Shown: positions 1-7,481 of the stretch, piece after piece
Position numbering within the stretch: position 1 is the first letter of the stretch
Layout: each line of letters starts with the position of its first letter
Source: Clostridia bacterium
Lineage (GTDB): Bacteria > Bacillota > Clostridia > UBA1212 > UBA1255
Length of the DNA: 49,969 bases
Assembly: GCA_016287565.1 (NCBI GenBank)
Contig: JAEFAM010000009.1
Location: 1-49,969, forward strand
Reading direction: 5' to 3'
The notes under the pieces: model-generated
Database searches by the model: none
Told to the model about the DNA's origin: nothing
What the model saw: the letters and a program-made list of their open reading frames with translations, nothing else
Translations under genes and position numbers: made by a program

Positions 1-755
1 TCGGCGAGGGGAACGGACTCGTGTTCGAACGGGCGGTGCGGAGGATGCCGGGTGAGCTCCGGATCCTCCGAGGGCTTGCCCTTGGCGCACAGGTGTATCA
101 GGGTGCACTTCTCGGTGAGGGCGCCGATGTTGGAGCGGATGGCCTCATTGATGGCCGCGGACCCGATGCTGCCGCCCATTATCATTATCACCGGTTTGTC
201 GTCGAATCCCAGTGCCTCTTTGGCTGCAGCGGCGTTGCCCCTGAAAAGCTCCTCGCGTATGGGAGTCCCGGTAAAAACGCCTTTTCCTCCCGGTATCTTG
301 TCCACGGTATCGGGGAAGGTGGTGCATACCGCCGTGGCGTACTTGGAAGACATCTTGTTTGCCAGCCCCGGCGTGATGTCGGATTCGTGGCAGATCACCG
401 GTATCTTCTTTTTCGCGCAGGCCCTGACCACGGGTACGGAGACGTATCCGCCCTTGGAGAAGAGCACTTCGGGCCGGATCTGTTTGACCACTTTTTTCGC
501 GTCCTTCATGCCTTTCAGCACTCTGAACGCGTCTTTTATGTTTTCCACCGACAGGTATCTTCTGAGCTTTCCGGAATGGATGCCGTAGTATTTTACGTAA
601 GGCAGTTCTCCGATTATCTGCTTTTCGATGCCCTCGAAAGATCCTACGTAACTGATCTCAGCCTCGGGATAATCTTTGTGGAGCACTTTAATGAGCGCCA
701 CGTTGGGAGTGGTGTGTCCGGCGGTCCCTCCGCCGGTAAACATTATCTTTTGCAT
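1..755 (-). CDS. murG: MurG, UDP-GlcNAc:lipid I N-acetylglucosamine transferase (5' part only)
   Basis: About 251 N-terminal residues of a protein that is normally 350-370 residues long; the C-terminal part lies beyond the left window edge. The N-terminus MQKIMFTGGGTAGHTTPN (glycine-rich loop, residues 8-14) is the MurG N-domain signature. Further on HESDITPGLANK and FTGTPIREELF match the family's membrane-face and inter-domain segments. MurG adds GlcNAc to lipid I on the cytoplasmic membrane face to make lipid II for peptidoglycan. The start is the ATG at 755. No good Shine-Dalgarno stands next to it; AGAGG lies about 16 bases upstream. It follows the mutarotase-dehydrogenase gene by 47 bases on the same strand, so co-transcription is possible. 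Identification is from motifs and is firm. Confidence 0.93.
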   Translation of the reverse strand, partial: MQKIMFTGGGTAGHTTPNVALIKVLHKDYPEAEISYVGSFEGIEKQIIGELPYVKYYGIHSGKLRRYLSVENIKDAFRVLKGMKDAKKVVKQIRPEVLFSKGGYVSVPVVRACAKKKIPVICHESDITPGLANKMSSKYATAVCTTFPDTVDKIPGGKGVFTGTPIREELFRGNAAAAKEALGFDDKPVIMIMGGSIGSAAINEAIRSNIGALTEKCTLIHLCAKGKPSEDPELTRHPPHRPFEHESVPLA

Positions 756-802
756 AGTTTTTAAACGTCAGCCTCTTCTTTCACCTTTATTGTATCTTTC
801 GG

Positions 803-2809
803 TCAGTCCAGCCTGTTTAGTTTTCTCCCGGAATTGAAAGCTGAAATGTTCTTTGCAACCGCTTCGATGAGCCTTATCCTCGCGGCCTGGGCAGCCCAGC
901 CGATGTGGGGAGTGATGACGGTGTTGGGAGCTTTGAGAAGGGGATTGTCCGGCTTCGGAGGCTCCGTTGACAGCACGTCGAGTCCGGCTCCGGAAAGTTT
1001 GCCGCTCTTTAACGCGTCTGCCACCGCCTGTTCGTCTATAACGCCGCCCCGCGAAGTGTTGATGAGTATGGCTCCGTCCTTCATTATTGACAGCGCTTCT
1101 TCGTCGATATAACAGGCGGTCTTTTCGGTGAGCGGCAGGTGCAGCGTCACGATGTCGGACTTTCTCAGAAGCTCGTTCCTTGACACGAACCTGGCGCCTT
1201 CGGGTAGCTCTTTTTCGCTTCTGGAATGCACCAGCACTTTCATGCCGAACGCCCTGGCGATCTCGCAGACTCTGCTGCCGATGGCTCCGTAGCCTATGAT
1301 GCCCAGAGTCGAACCCGCCAGCTCTTTAATTGGAGAGACGGTAAAGCAGAAATCATCCGAATCGCACCAGTCTCCGTCCTTTACCGCCGCGTCGTGCGCC
1401 GCCGCTTTTTCGCACAATTCAAGTATCAGTGAGAAGGTGAGCTGGGCAACGTCTTCGGTGCTGTATCCGGGAACGTTGGTCAACGCGATCCCTCTCTCTG
1501 AAAGGGCCTCCCGGTCAACTGCGTTTGCCCCCGTGGAGAGCAGCCCCACGTACTTCACGCCGTCGAATTCTTCTATAAGCTCTCTGTCGAGCACGCACTT
1601 GTTCGTGATGACCACTTCCGAGCCCCGAATGCGCCTGAGCACGTCTTTTCTGGCGGTCCTGTCGTAGATATCTGCTCTGCAGATCTTGTAGAGCGGATCC
1701 CAGGATATGTCTCCGGGGTTGGTGGTATGGCCGTCAAGCACCGTGGCTTTCACGGGCGTGTCGAAGGCGAACACCGTGGTGTATTCTTTAGTCTCTCCGG
1801 CTTTGATCACCGGAGAAGGCCATTCGGGATGATTTACGGAATCGGGATAGAACTGGGTCTCGAAACAGATGGCGCATCTGCGGCCGTACACCTGGCCCAC
1901 TTTTCCCTTAAGTCCGTCTTTTACATAATTTGCGGAATACAGCTGGATGCCGGGAAGGTCCGTGGACACGCTCATACGGACGCCCGTGGAGGGGCCGTAG
2001 AGTTCCGCGGCTCTCAGCACCGTACCGTCGCCTTTATAGTCTCTTACAAGGAAGTTGTGGTCGATGCCGCAGCCTGCCTGAAGGTTCGAATCGGTCTCTT
2101 CTTTCTTCAATACGTTGTCCAGCTTGGTCCAGACGCGCATGTCCAGGGCGCCCCTTACGGACTGAAGCGTGCCCAGGGGGATGCACTCGTCGTTTACGGG
2201 GGTGAATCTGTCGGCGTAGAGCTTTATCTCGTTGTCCCCGATGTACGCTCTGGAAGGGCCGTTCATATTGAAGTAGGAGTGGTTGGTGGGATTGAACAGG
2301 CTGTCTTTGTCCACGGCGCAGGAATAAGTTATCGTCAGCTGGTTTTTATCGTCGAAAGCGTATTTTACCTTGACGGTCATGTGGCCCGGATAGCCCTGGT
2401 CCATATGAGGGGAGTCCCAGGCGAGGGTAACGGAATTATCGGTCTCTTCGACGACAGAGGCGATCCTTTCGCTGAAGCTGCCGTCGCCGCCGTGAAGATG
2501 GTTCTCGCCGTTATTCTTTTCCACCGAATAGTTGACGCCGTCCAGCGTGAACCTGCCGCCTGCGATCCTGTTGGCGAACCGCCCCACGAAAGCTCCGTAG
2601 TAGGCGTCCCTGTTCTTGAGATAGGGGGAAAGACGCTCGAATCCGATGACCACGTCGACGAGATTGCCGTTTCTGTCAGGCACGCAAAGGGAACGGATGA
2701 TGCCTCCGTAATCCAGCACGTCCACAAAGGCTCCGGATTTGTTCTTTATCCTGAAGCAGTTGACAGTCTTTCCGTCTTTCGTATAATCGAAAACTTTCTT
2801 GCTGAGCAT
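803..2809 (-). CDS. Fused aldose 1-epimerase (GalM) and D-2-hydroxyacid dehydrogenase
   Basis: A 668-residue protein made of two complete enzymes. Residues 1 to about 350 are a galactose mutarotase: GRFANRIAGGRF, the catalytic-His segments ENHLHGG and FNPTNHSYFN, and the catalytic-Glu segment CFETQFYPDS. From residue 353 (VKATVLDGHT) a D-2-hydroxyacid dehydrogenase of the glycerate-dehydrogenase type begins, with Rossmann motif GIIGYGAIGSRV and the catalytic Arg, Glu and His in INTSRGGVIDE, LSTEPP and TPHIGW. There is essentially no linker, and the second half begins at a GTG codon (1753) where a free-standing dehydrogenase would start, without a nearby Shine-Dalgarno. Start ATG 2809 has GAGGGTGAT upstream. 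GalM interconverts sugar anomers; the partner reduces or oxidises 2-hydroxy acids. The substrate of the second half is not determined by sequence alone. Confidence 0.9.
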   Translation of the reverse strand: MLSKKVFDYTKDGKTVNCFRIKNKSGAFVDVLDYGGIIRSLCVPDRNGNLVDVVIGFERLSPYLKNRDAYYGAFVGRFANRIAGGRFTLDGVNYSVEKNNGENHLHGGDGSFSERIASVVEETDNSVTLAWDSPHMDQGYPGHMTVKVKYAFDDKNQLTITYSCAVDKDSLFNPTNHSYFNMNGPSRAYIGDNEIKLYADRFTPVNDECIPLGTLQSVRGALDMRVWTKLDNVLKKEETDSNLQAGCGIDHNFLVRDYKGDGTVLRAAELYGPSTGVRMSVSTDLPGIQLYSANYVKDGLKGKVGQVYGRRCAICFETQFYPDSVNHPEWPSPVIKAGETKEYTTVFAFDTPVKATVLDGHTTNPGDISWDPLYKICRADIYDRTARKDVLRRIRGSEVVITNKCVLDRELIEEFDGVKYVGLLSTGANAVDREALSERGIALTNVPGYSTEDVAQLTFSLILELCEKAAAHDAAVKDGDWCDSDDFCFTVSPIKELAGSTLGIIGYGAIGSRVCEIARAFGMKVLVHSRSEKELPEGARFVSRNELLRKSDIVTLHLPLTEKTACYIDEEALSIMKDGAILINTSRGGVIDEQAVADALKSGKLSGAGLDVLSTEPPKPDNPLLKAPNTVITPHIGWAAQAARIRLIEAVAKNISAFNSGRKLNRLD

Positions 2810-2848
2810 ATGATCACCCTCTGTGCACTACGGGATATTTCCTGCGGG

Positions 2849-2878
2849 ATTATATCACAATTTTGCCCTTTAGGGCAA
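2849..2878 (-). promoter_or_regulatory. Promoter of the galM fusion gene with an overlapping inverted repeat
   Basis: On the minus strand, TTGCCC (2873-2878) and TATAAT (2849-2854) are separated by 18 bases. The -35 box is one arm of a perfect 6-bp inverted repeat, TTGCCC-TAAA-GGGCAA (2863-2878), which could be an operator for a repressor. The promoter is well supported by the consensus -10 and its position; the operator role is inference. Confidence 0.6.
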
Positions 2879-2963
2879 TACCGTCCGGAGGGCCGGTAAA
2901 ACCGCCGGTCAACGCCTGCGTCGACGCGCTTCCCGGACCGCTGCGGAATATGCTCCGGGCGGT

Positions 2964-2992
2964 TTGACACGGCAGGCGAAGGATGGTAGAAT
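2964..2992 (+). promoter_or_regulatory. thrS promoter
   Basis: A consensus -35 TTGACA (2964-2969), a 17-base spacer and TAGAAT (2987-2992) stand about 90 bases before thrS. This leaves a leader of roughly 80 bases, too short for a T-box, and I see no T-box sequence in it. The leader contains GC-rich self-complementary segments but no clear terminator. Confidence 0.75.
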
Positions 2993-3080
2993 ATGCGCCG
3001 TGAACGGAACCGTCAACGGGGCCCGAAGGGGCATTGACCGGACGCCGTAAACCGTTTAAAGCGGAAAAGAGGATTTTTTT

Positions 3081-4868
3081 ATGAAAGCGATCTACAACGA
3101 CGGCCACGTCGGAGAATTACAGGATGCGGCCGAGGAACTGCACGTTCTTCGCCACAGCGCCGCGCACATAATGGCTCAGGCCATAAAGCGCCTTTATCCC
3201 AACGCGGATTTCGCGTACGGCCCCGCCAATGAAAAGGGTTTCTATTATGACGTGGATTTCGGCGATACCAAGATATCCGACGACGATCTTCCCAGGATCG
3301 AAGAAGAGATGCGGCGCATCATCAAAGAGAACCTGCCCATCAAGCCCTTCGTGCTTCCCAGGAACGAAGCCATAGCGCTTATGGAACAGCGGGGAGAAAA
3401 GTATAAAGTTGAGCATATCGGAGACCTGCCCGAGGACGCGGTCATCAGCTTCTACCAGCAGGGCGAATATATCGATATGTGCGTGGGACCCCATCTCACT
3501 TACACCAAAGGCCTCAAGGCTTTCAAACTGCTTGGGCTCTCCGGCGCGTACTGGAAGAATGACAGCAACAACACCATGCTTACCCGCATAAAGGGCACCG
3601 CTTTCAAGACCAATGAAGAACTGGAAGCCTATATGGTGGAACTCAGGGAAGCGGAGCTTCGCGACCACCGCAGGATCGGCAGGGAAATGAGTCTGTTCAT
3701 GACCGACGACCTGGTAGGAAAAGGCCTGCCCATGTTCCTTCCTAAAGGCTATACCGTATGGCAGGAACTGGAAAAATACATCAAGGAAAAAGAGCGGGCG
3801 CTGGGATACCAGCACGTCATGACGCCCTGCGTCGGTACCGTGGATCTCTACCGCACCAGCGGTCACTGGGACCATTACAAGAACAACATGTTCCCGGCAA
3901 TGGAAGTTGAAGGGGAGAGCTTCGTGCTCCGTCCCATGAACTGCCCTCACCATATGATGATCTACGCCAACCGCGCCCATTCGTACCGCGACCTTCCCAT
4001 AAGGATAGGCGAGATCGCCCACGACTTCAGATTCGAAGCCAGCGGAACGCTTAAGGGCATCGAGCGCGGCCGCCATTTCTGCCAGAACGACGCCCACCTG
4101 TTCGTGACGCCGGAGCAGATAAAGGACGAAGTGGGAAAAGTGGTAGACCTGATCTTCGACGTCTATAAAGATTTCGGCATCACCAACTACCGCTGCGTGC
4201 TTTCTTTAAGAGATCCCGAGGACAAGGTCAAATACCATCAGGACGACGAGATGTGGAACAAGGCCGAATCGGCGCTCCGCGAAGTACTGGTGGGACTGGG
4301 CATCGAATTTACGGAAGAGATCGGCGAAGCCGCGTTCTACGGGCCCAAGCTGGACGTCAACGTAAAGCCTGCCATCGGAGCTGAGATCACGCTTTCCACC
4401 TGCCAGCTGGACTTCTGTCTGCCTGCCAAATTCGACCTCAAATACACCGATAAAGACGGCGAGAAGAAGACGCCCGTCGTGCTCCACAGAGCCATCCTCG
4501 GATCCATCGACCGCTTCATGGCGTACATCATTGAGGAGACCAAGGGCAAGTTCCCGGTCTGGCTGGCTCCCGTGCAGGTCAAAGTATTGAGAGTTTCCGA
4601 GAGATTCTCCGATTACAGCGAGATGGTGTACGACAAGCTCGTCGCCGCCGGTGTCAGAGCGGAACTTGACGACCGCAACGAGAAGATCGGCTACATGATC
4701 AGAGAAGCTCAGGTAGTCGACAGAGTGCCTTATATGGTCATCATAGGCCAGAAGGAAGTTGACGACGGCAATATCTCCATCCGTCTCAGGGACAACACGG
4801 AGACCGTTACAATGGGTATCGACGAGTTCATCGAAAAGGTGACTGGGGAGATCAAAAACCGCAAATAA
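3081..4868 (+). CDS. thrS: Threonyl-tRNA synthetase lacking the TGS domain
   Basis: Charges tRNA-Thr with threonine in the cytoplasm. The 595 residues begin close to the editing domain: the zinc-binding HSAAH of that domain is already at residues 25-29, so the roughly 60-residue N-terminal TGS domain of most bacterial ThrRS is absent. Class II motifs follow: FRFEASGTLKGIERGRHF (motif 2, with A in place of the usual D, and GRHF instead of VRGF). The catalytic zinc ligands lie in MNCPHH, NDAHLF and LHRAILGS. The C-terminal anticodon-binding domain (APVQVKVLRVSE onward) is complete. ATG 3081 has AAGAGGA 7 bases upstream. It converges on the CARF nuclease gene with only 14 bases between stops. 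Confidence 0.95.
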   Translation: MKAIYNDGHVGELQDAAEELHVLRHSAAHIMAQAIKRLYPNADFAYGPANEKGFYYDVDFGDTKISDDDLPRIEEEMRRIIKENLPIKPFVLPRNEAIALMEQRGEKYKVEHIGDLPEDAVISFYQQGEYIDMCVGPHLTYTKGLKAFKLLGLSGAYWKNDSNNTMLTRIKGTAFKTNEELEAYMVELREAELRDHRRIGREMSLFMTDDLVGKGLPMFLPKGYTVWQELEKYIKEKERALGYQHVMTPCVGTVDLYRTSGHWDHYKNNMFPAMEVEGESFVLRPMNCPHHMMIYANRAHSYRDLPIRIGEIAHDFRFEASGTLKGIERGRHFCQNDAHLFVTPEQIKDEVGKVVDLIFDVYKDFGITNYRCVLSLRDPEDKVKYHQDDEMWNKAESALREVLVGLGIEFTEEIGEAAFYGPKLDVNVKPAIGAEITLSTCQLDFCLPAKFDLKYTDKDGEKKTPVVLHRAILGSIDRFMAYIIEETKGKFPVWLAPVQVKVLRVSERFSDYSEMVYDKLVAAGVRAELDDRNEKIGYMIREAQVVDRVPYMVIIGQKEVDDGNISIRLRDNTETVTMGIDEFIEKVTGEIKNRK

Positions 4869-4882
4869 AAAACAGACAGATA

Positions 4883-6154
4883 TCAGTCGTGAAGTTCGTC
4901 GATGAACTTCCTGACCGTTCTGGCAATAGCGTTTCTGAATTCTTTCAGAGAAAGAGACTGCACGTCATCGATAAGCATGATGTGCATTTCTTTTGCCCTT
5001 TCTTTGACGGGCTGGAAGGCGGTCTTGGATGATACCAGCATCGCCAGGGCGTATTTTCCGCCGAAATGCTCCGCCATGGTCTTGATCTCGTAAAGATATT
5101 CTTTCGTGGGCTCCGTGTTTTTGCAACTCACGAACACGGGAACGTATCCGTACATCATGGTGACGTCCAGCTCGTTGGTGGGATCGGAGCCCTGTTTCGA
5201 TATCACGCCGTTGACGTCAAGCAAGACCTTGGTGTAGCATTCTCTGAACATGCCGGTGCCGGAAGCCGCCAGGGCGGTGTACATCTCCAGCGCGGTGCCC
5301 GAAGAGACGTACAGCTCCTCGGTCACGGCAGAATCCCTGAGTCGGTATTTAAGCGTGTTGTCGTCCATGGAGTAGTCGCTGACTATGCCGCGCTTTTTAA
5401 GCCTTGACATTATGCGTTCGGCGGTGACCTTTTCGCCGGACTTGGAGAATCTCCGGGAGATATAGCCTTCCTCGTCTTTCTCGATGCCGTTGACGTAGGA
5501 AATGGAGCAGAAGCGGTTCCAGTCCGCGGCCAGGTCTTTCAAGGCGTTCCAGACTCTCAATATCTCGTACCGTTTCCGGTCCATGATGCCGCTGAACTCT
5601 TCGGGCCAGGTGCCTATGACCAGGCCTCCGTAGAGGCGGATGATGTCGGAAAAAGAGAAGAGCACGCCGCCGTTGTTGACCTCGCCGGCTTCATTCTCTT
5701 TATTGTCCCCGGAACCTTTTTTGGAACTCATGGCCAGGGAGACGGAACCGGCGATCACGTCCGAAACGTGTGCGGAAAAAGCGTTGCCCTGATATCCGGA
5801 CAAAAACATGCCGAGCGCCGCGATGAATATCTCGTCTCCGCCCGTAAGGTCAACGTCGAACACGGATTCCGGGAACTTTTCCGGCAGCCCCGACAGCGCC
5901 TTCACCGCCGCGTCAATGCTTTTCTCCTCCGCCTCTTCGAAAACCAATTCGATACCGGTCCTGCCGGAGATGACAGAGCTCATAACGCGCCTTTTCGCGG
6001 GATCCGGATCCGAATCTTTAAAGCATAAAAATACCAGCTTATCGTACCTGCCTATCTCGAGAGATACGATATTCTCCAGCGCGTCGTTGTCGTATAATTC
6101 AACCAGTATCCTGTTCATCCCGACCGGCTTATCCTGCTTTCCCGAAGGCCGCAC
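4883..6154 (-). CDS. DUF1887 family CARF-domain nuclease (Card1/Can2-like), orphan
   Basis: A 423-residue protein with the layout of the DUF1887 / Card1 family, whose known members are nucleases switched on by cyclic oligoadenylate from type III CRISPR systems. Residues about 13-150 form a CARF-like Rossmann domain with the ligand-loop motif DLTGGDE (102-108). A winged-helix segment follows at about 210-280 (AERIMSRLKKRGIVSDY). The C-terminal PD-(D/E)XK fold has GTALEMY (286-292) and the metal/catalytic residues of ELD (328-330) and SCK (343-345). No cas gene or repeat array is visible in the window, so the activator is unknown. Start: GTG 6154 has GGAG 8 bases upstream; the internal ATG at 6118 is where the CARF domain proper begins and is an alternative. 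Family assignment is from motifs; catalytic activity is inferred. Confidence 0.85.
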   Translation of the reverse strand: MRPSGKQDKPVGMNRILVELYDNDALENIVSLEIGRYDKLVFLCFKDSDPDPAKRRVMSSVISGRTGIELVFEEAEEKSIDAAVKALSGLPEKFPESVFDVDLTGGDEIFIAALGMFLSGYQGNAFSAHVSDVIAGSVSLAMSSKKGSGDNKENEAGEVNNGGVLFSFSDIIRLYGGLVIGTWPEEFSGIMDRKRYEILRVWNALKDLAADWNRFCSISYVNGIEKDEEGYISRRFSKSGEKVTAERIMSRLKKRGIVSDYSMDDNTLKYRLRDSAVTEELYVSSGTALEMYTALAASGTGMFRECYTKVLLDVNGVISKQGSDPTNELDVTMMYGYVPVFVSCKNTEPTKEYLYEIKTMAEHFGGKYALAMLVSSKTAFQPVKERAKEMHIMLIDDVQSLSLKEFRNAIARTVRKFIDELHD

Positions 6155-6179
6155 CTCTCGTGCTCCGGCCCGTATATAT

Positions 6180-7220
6180 TCAGTCTATATAGCCTTTTCG
6201 CCTAAACAGCTTTTCGCAAGCTTTGTATATTACGGCGATCACGTATGCCTGCAGCGAGCACACTATGATCTCTTCCGCCAGCCTGGGCAGCCAGTAGACC
6301 ACGAAAGGCGCCTTTATGCCGTAAAGTTCGATCAATATCTTCGAGTTTATAGTGGTGACGACGATGCCCGAAATGAGGATCGAGAACAATATCTTTATGA
6401 AAACGTCATTGTCCTTCTTAAGCGCTTCGGGATCTTTCTTCTTTGCCCTCAGCCTGAGAAGTGTCTTCACGCCCATAAATATCAGTCCGGCGGCGCCTAC
6501 GGCGGCAATGCCGATGCCTGCAAGATTCGCGTTGGTGGCAAAGCTTTTCTGGTACGTCTTGGCGCCTTTGGAGGATGTCAGCATTCCTACGAATTTCGTG
6601 GGCGCTCCCACTTCTCCGGCTTCGATCCTTGTCGTCATATTGTCTTTTTCCGGAATGTCTTCGGTGTGAGCGATGATGCCGTGGGTGATGCCGTCACGGT
6701 TCAGAGACACGGTGACGCTGAGGCCGAACACCAGGAAGAAGCACATGATGCCTAAAAAGATCCATCTGGCGGCTTTCGCCAGGCCCCTGCCGGACTTTTT
6801 GAAAAGCAGCCAAAGCAGGCCTTTCAGGAAGCCTCCCACGAAGCCCATCAGCGTGAACAGGAAATTGTAGTCCCCCGTGGGTTTCATAAAGAAGCCCAGC
6901 AGGTCCGTGAGCGCGGAAGTGATGCCTCCGTAAAGGGGTCCGAAGAGGATGGCGGGGAAGGCGGTGAATATGCCCGCGAACCCGAACCTGAGGCCGTTGG
7001 AGCCCATGAGAGGCAGTTCGATGGAAAAGTATTTGAGCGCCAGCGCGAAAGCGAGCATCATGGCGGTGATGCTCATTTTTTCGGTGCGTTTTCTTGCGTC
7101 CTGCTTAAGCTCGGCTTTGTTGGCGCCGGGACTTTTGAGCATCATCCTGTATTGCATGATGAGATTGATCAGGATGCAAAGCAACAGAGAATCGATAACG
7201 ACGACTATAAGGACTACCAT
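6180..7220 (-). CDS. folT: FolT-like ECF transporter S component (folate) with a large insertion
   Basis: Probable substrate-binding membrane subunit of an energy-coupling-factor transporter for folate. The core (residues about 50-150) has the S-component pattern LRFGFAGIFTAFPAILFGPL followed by GGITSALTDLLGFF, and helices resume near 270-340. FolT proteins are usually about 170-200 residues; this one has 346. It carries an extra N-terminal membrane helix (2-24) with a basic linker, and an inserted stretch (about 172-268) containing a polar, probably extracytoplasmic segment and another hydrophobic helix. The folate assignment rests mainly on the tetrahydrofolate riboswitch directly upstream. 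No ECF ATPase or T-component genes are in the window, consistent with a shared energising module elsewhere. Start ATG 7220 has GGGGAGA upstream. Confidence 0.82.
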   Translation of the reverse strand: MVVLIVVVIDSLLLCILINLIMQYRMMLKSPGANKAELKQDARKRTEKMSITAMMLAFALALKYFSIELPLMGSNGLRFGFAGIFTAFPAILFGPLYGGITSALTDLLGFFMKPTGDYNFLFTLMGFVGGFLKGLLWLLFKKSGRGLAKAARWIFLGIMCFFLVFGLSVTVSLNRDGITHGIIAHTEDIPEKDNMTTRIEAGEVGAPTKFVGMLTSSKGAKTYQKSFATNANLAGIGIAAVGAAGLIFMGVKTLLRLRAKKKDPEALKKDNDVFIKILFSILISGIVVTTINSKILIELYGIKAPFVVYWLPRLAEEIIVCSLQAYVIAVIYKACEKLFRRKGYID

Positions 7221-7283
7221 AATAAAAATCTCCCCGGAATTGATTCGTCAGGAGAGCGTCTGCGTTTTCGTATGGCAACGGTT

Positions 7284-7378
7284 TGCAGCGGATGAGATGT
7301 GCCGCGGAACCTTCCGGCTCCGTCCGGGGACTCTACTCCCATTCCCCGATGAAGACGACCGTCAGGCACACCTGCTCT
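7284..7378 (-). promoter_or_regulatory. Tetrahydrofolate (THF) riboswitch
   Basis: On the minus strand this segment follows the class I THF aptamer element by element. The 5' arm GCAG-GTGTGCC pairs with GGCACA and CTGC at the 3' end; the conserved internal-loop strand CATCCGC precedes the closing stem. A hairpin GGGG-AATGGGAGTAGAG-TCCCC carries the conserved GAATGGGA loop, and a second ACGGAGC...CCGCGG arm follows. It starts within a few bases of the predicted transcription start. Downstream, TCTCC (within 7240-7262) can pair with the folT Shine-Dalgarno GGAGA, suggesting that bound folate hides the ribosome-binding site. Aptamer identity comes from recalled consensus, not a covariance-model search. 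Confidence 0.85.
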
Positions 7379-7390
7379 GATAACGGGTCA

Positions 7391-7419
7391 ATAATAACGC
7401 AAAAAGGGGCGGTTGTCAA
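7391..7419 (-). promoter_or_regulatory. folT promoter (upstream of the THF riboswitch)
   Basis: TTGACA (7414-7419), 17 bases, TATTAT (7391-7396) on the minus strand. The -35 hexamer lies in the loop of the aldolase gene's terminator hairpin and the terminator T-tract forms part of the spacer. Transcription would begin just before the riboswitch. Confidence 0.75.
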
Positions 7420-7430
7420 TGACGCGCCCC
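7401..7430 (-). terminator. Rho-independent terminator of the aldolase gene
   Basis: Minus-strand GGGGCG (7425-7430), a 13-base loop, CGCCCC (7406-7411), then five T (7401-7405). It stands about 50 bases after the aldolase stop codon and overlaps the folT promoter. Confidence 0.7.
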
Positions 7431-7481
7431 GTATTCTCAGTTCATATTTTTAATCTTTTCTAACGCTTTTGCAGACTGTTT

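Noticed and set aside
1727-2899. Plus-strand open frame of 390 codons opposite the galM fusion gene
   Set aside because: Antisense shadow: the minus strand encodes motifs of two known enzymes over the same bases.
2993-3080. Possible T-box leader before thrS
   Set aside because: The leader after the mapped promoter is only about 80 bases, with no T-box sequence or terminator/antiterminator pair.
4892-4911. Hairpin GAAGTTC-GTCGAT-GAACTTC as a terminator between thrS and the CARF nuclease gene
   Set aside because: It lies inside the nuclease coding sequence, and the T-rich tract is more than 15 bases away, so it is not a typical terminator.
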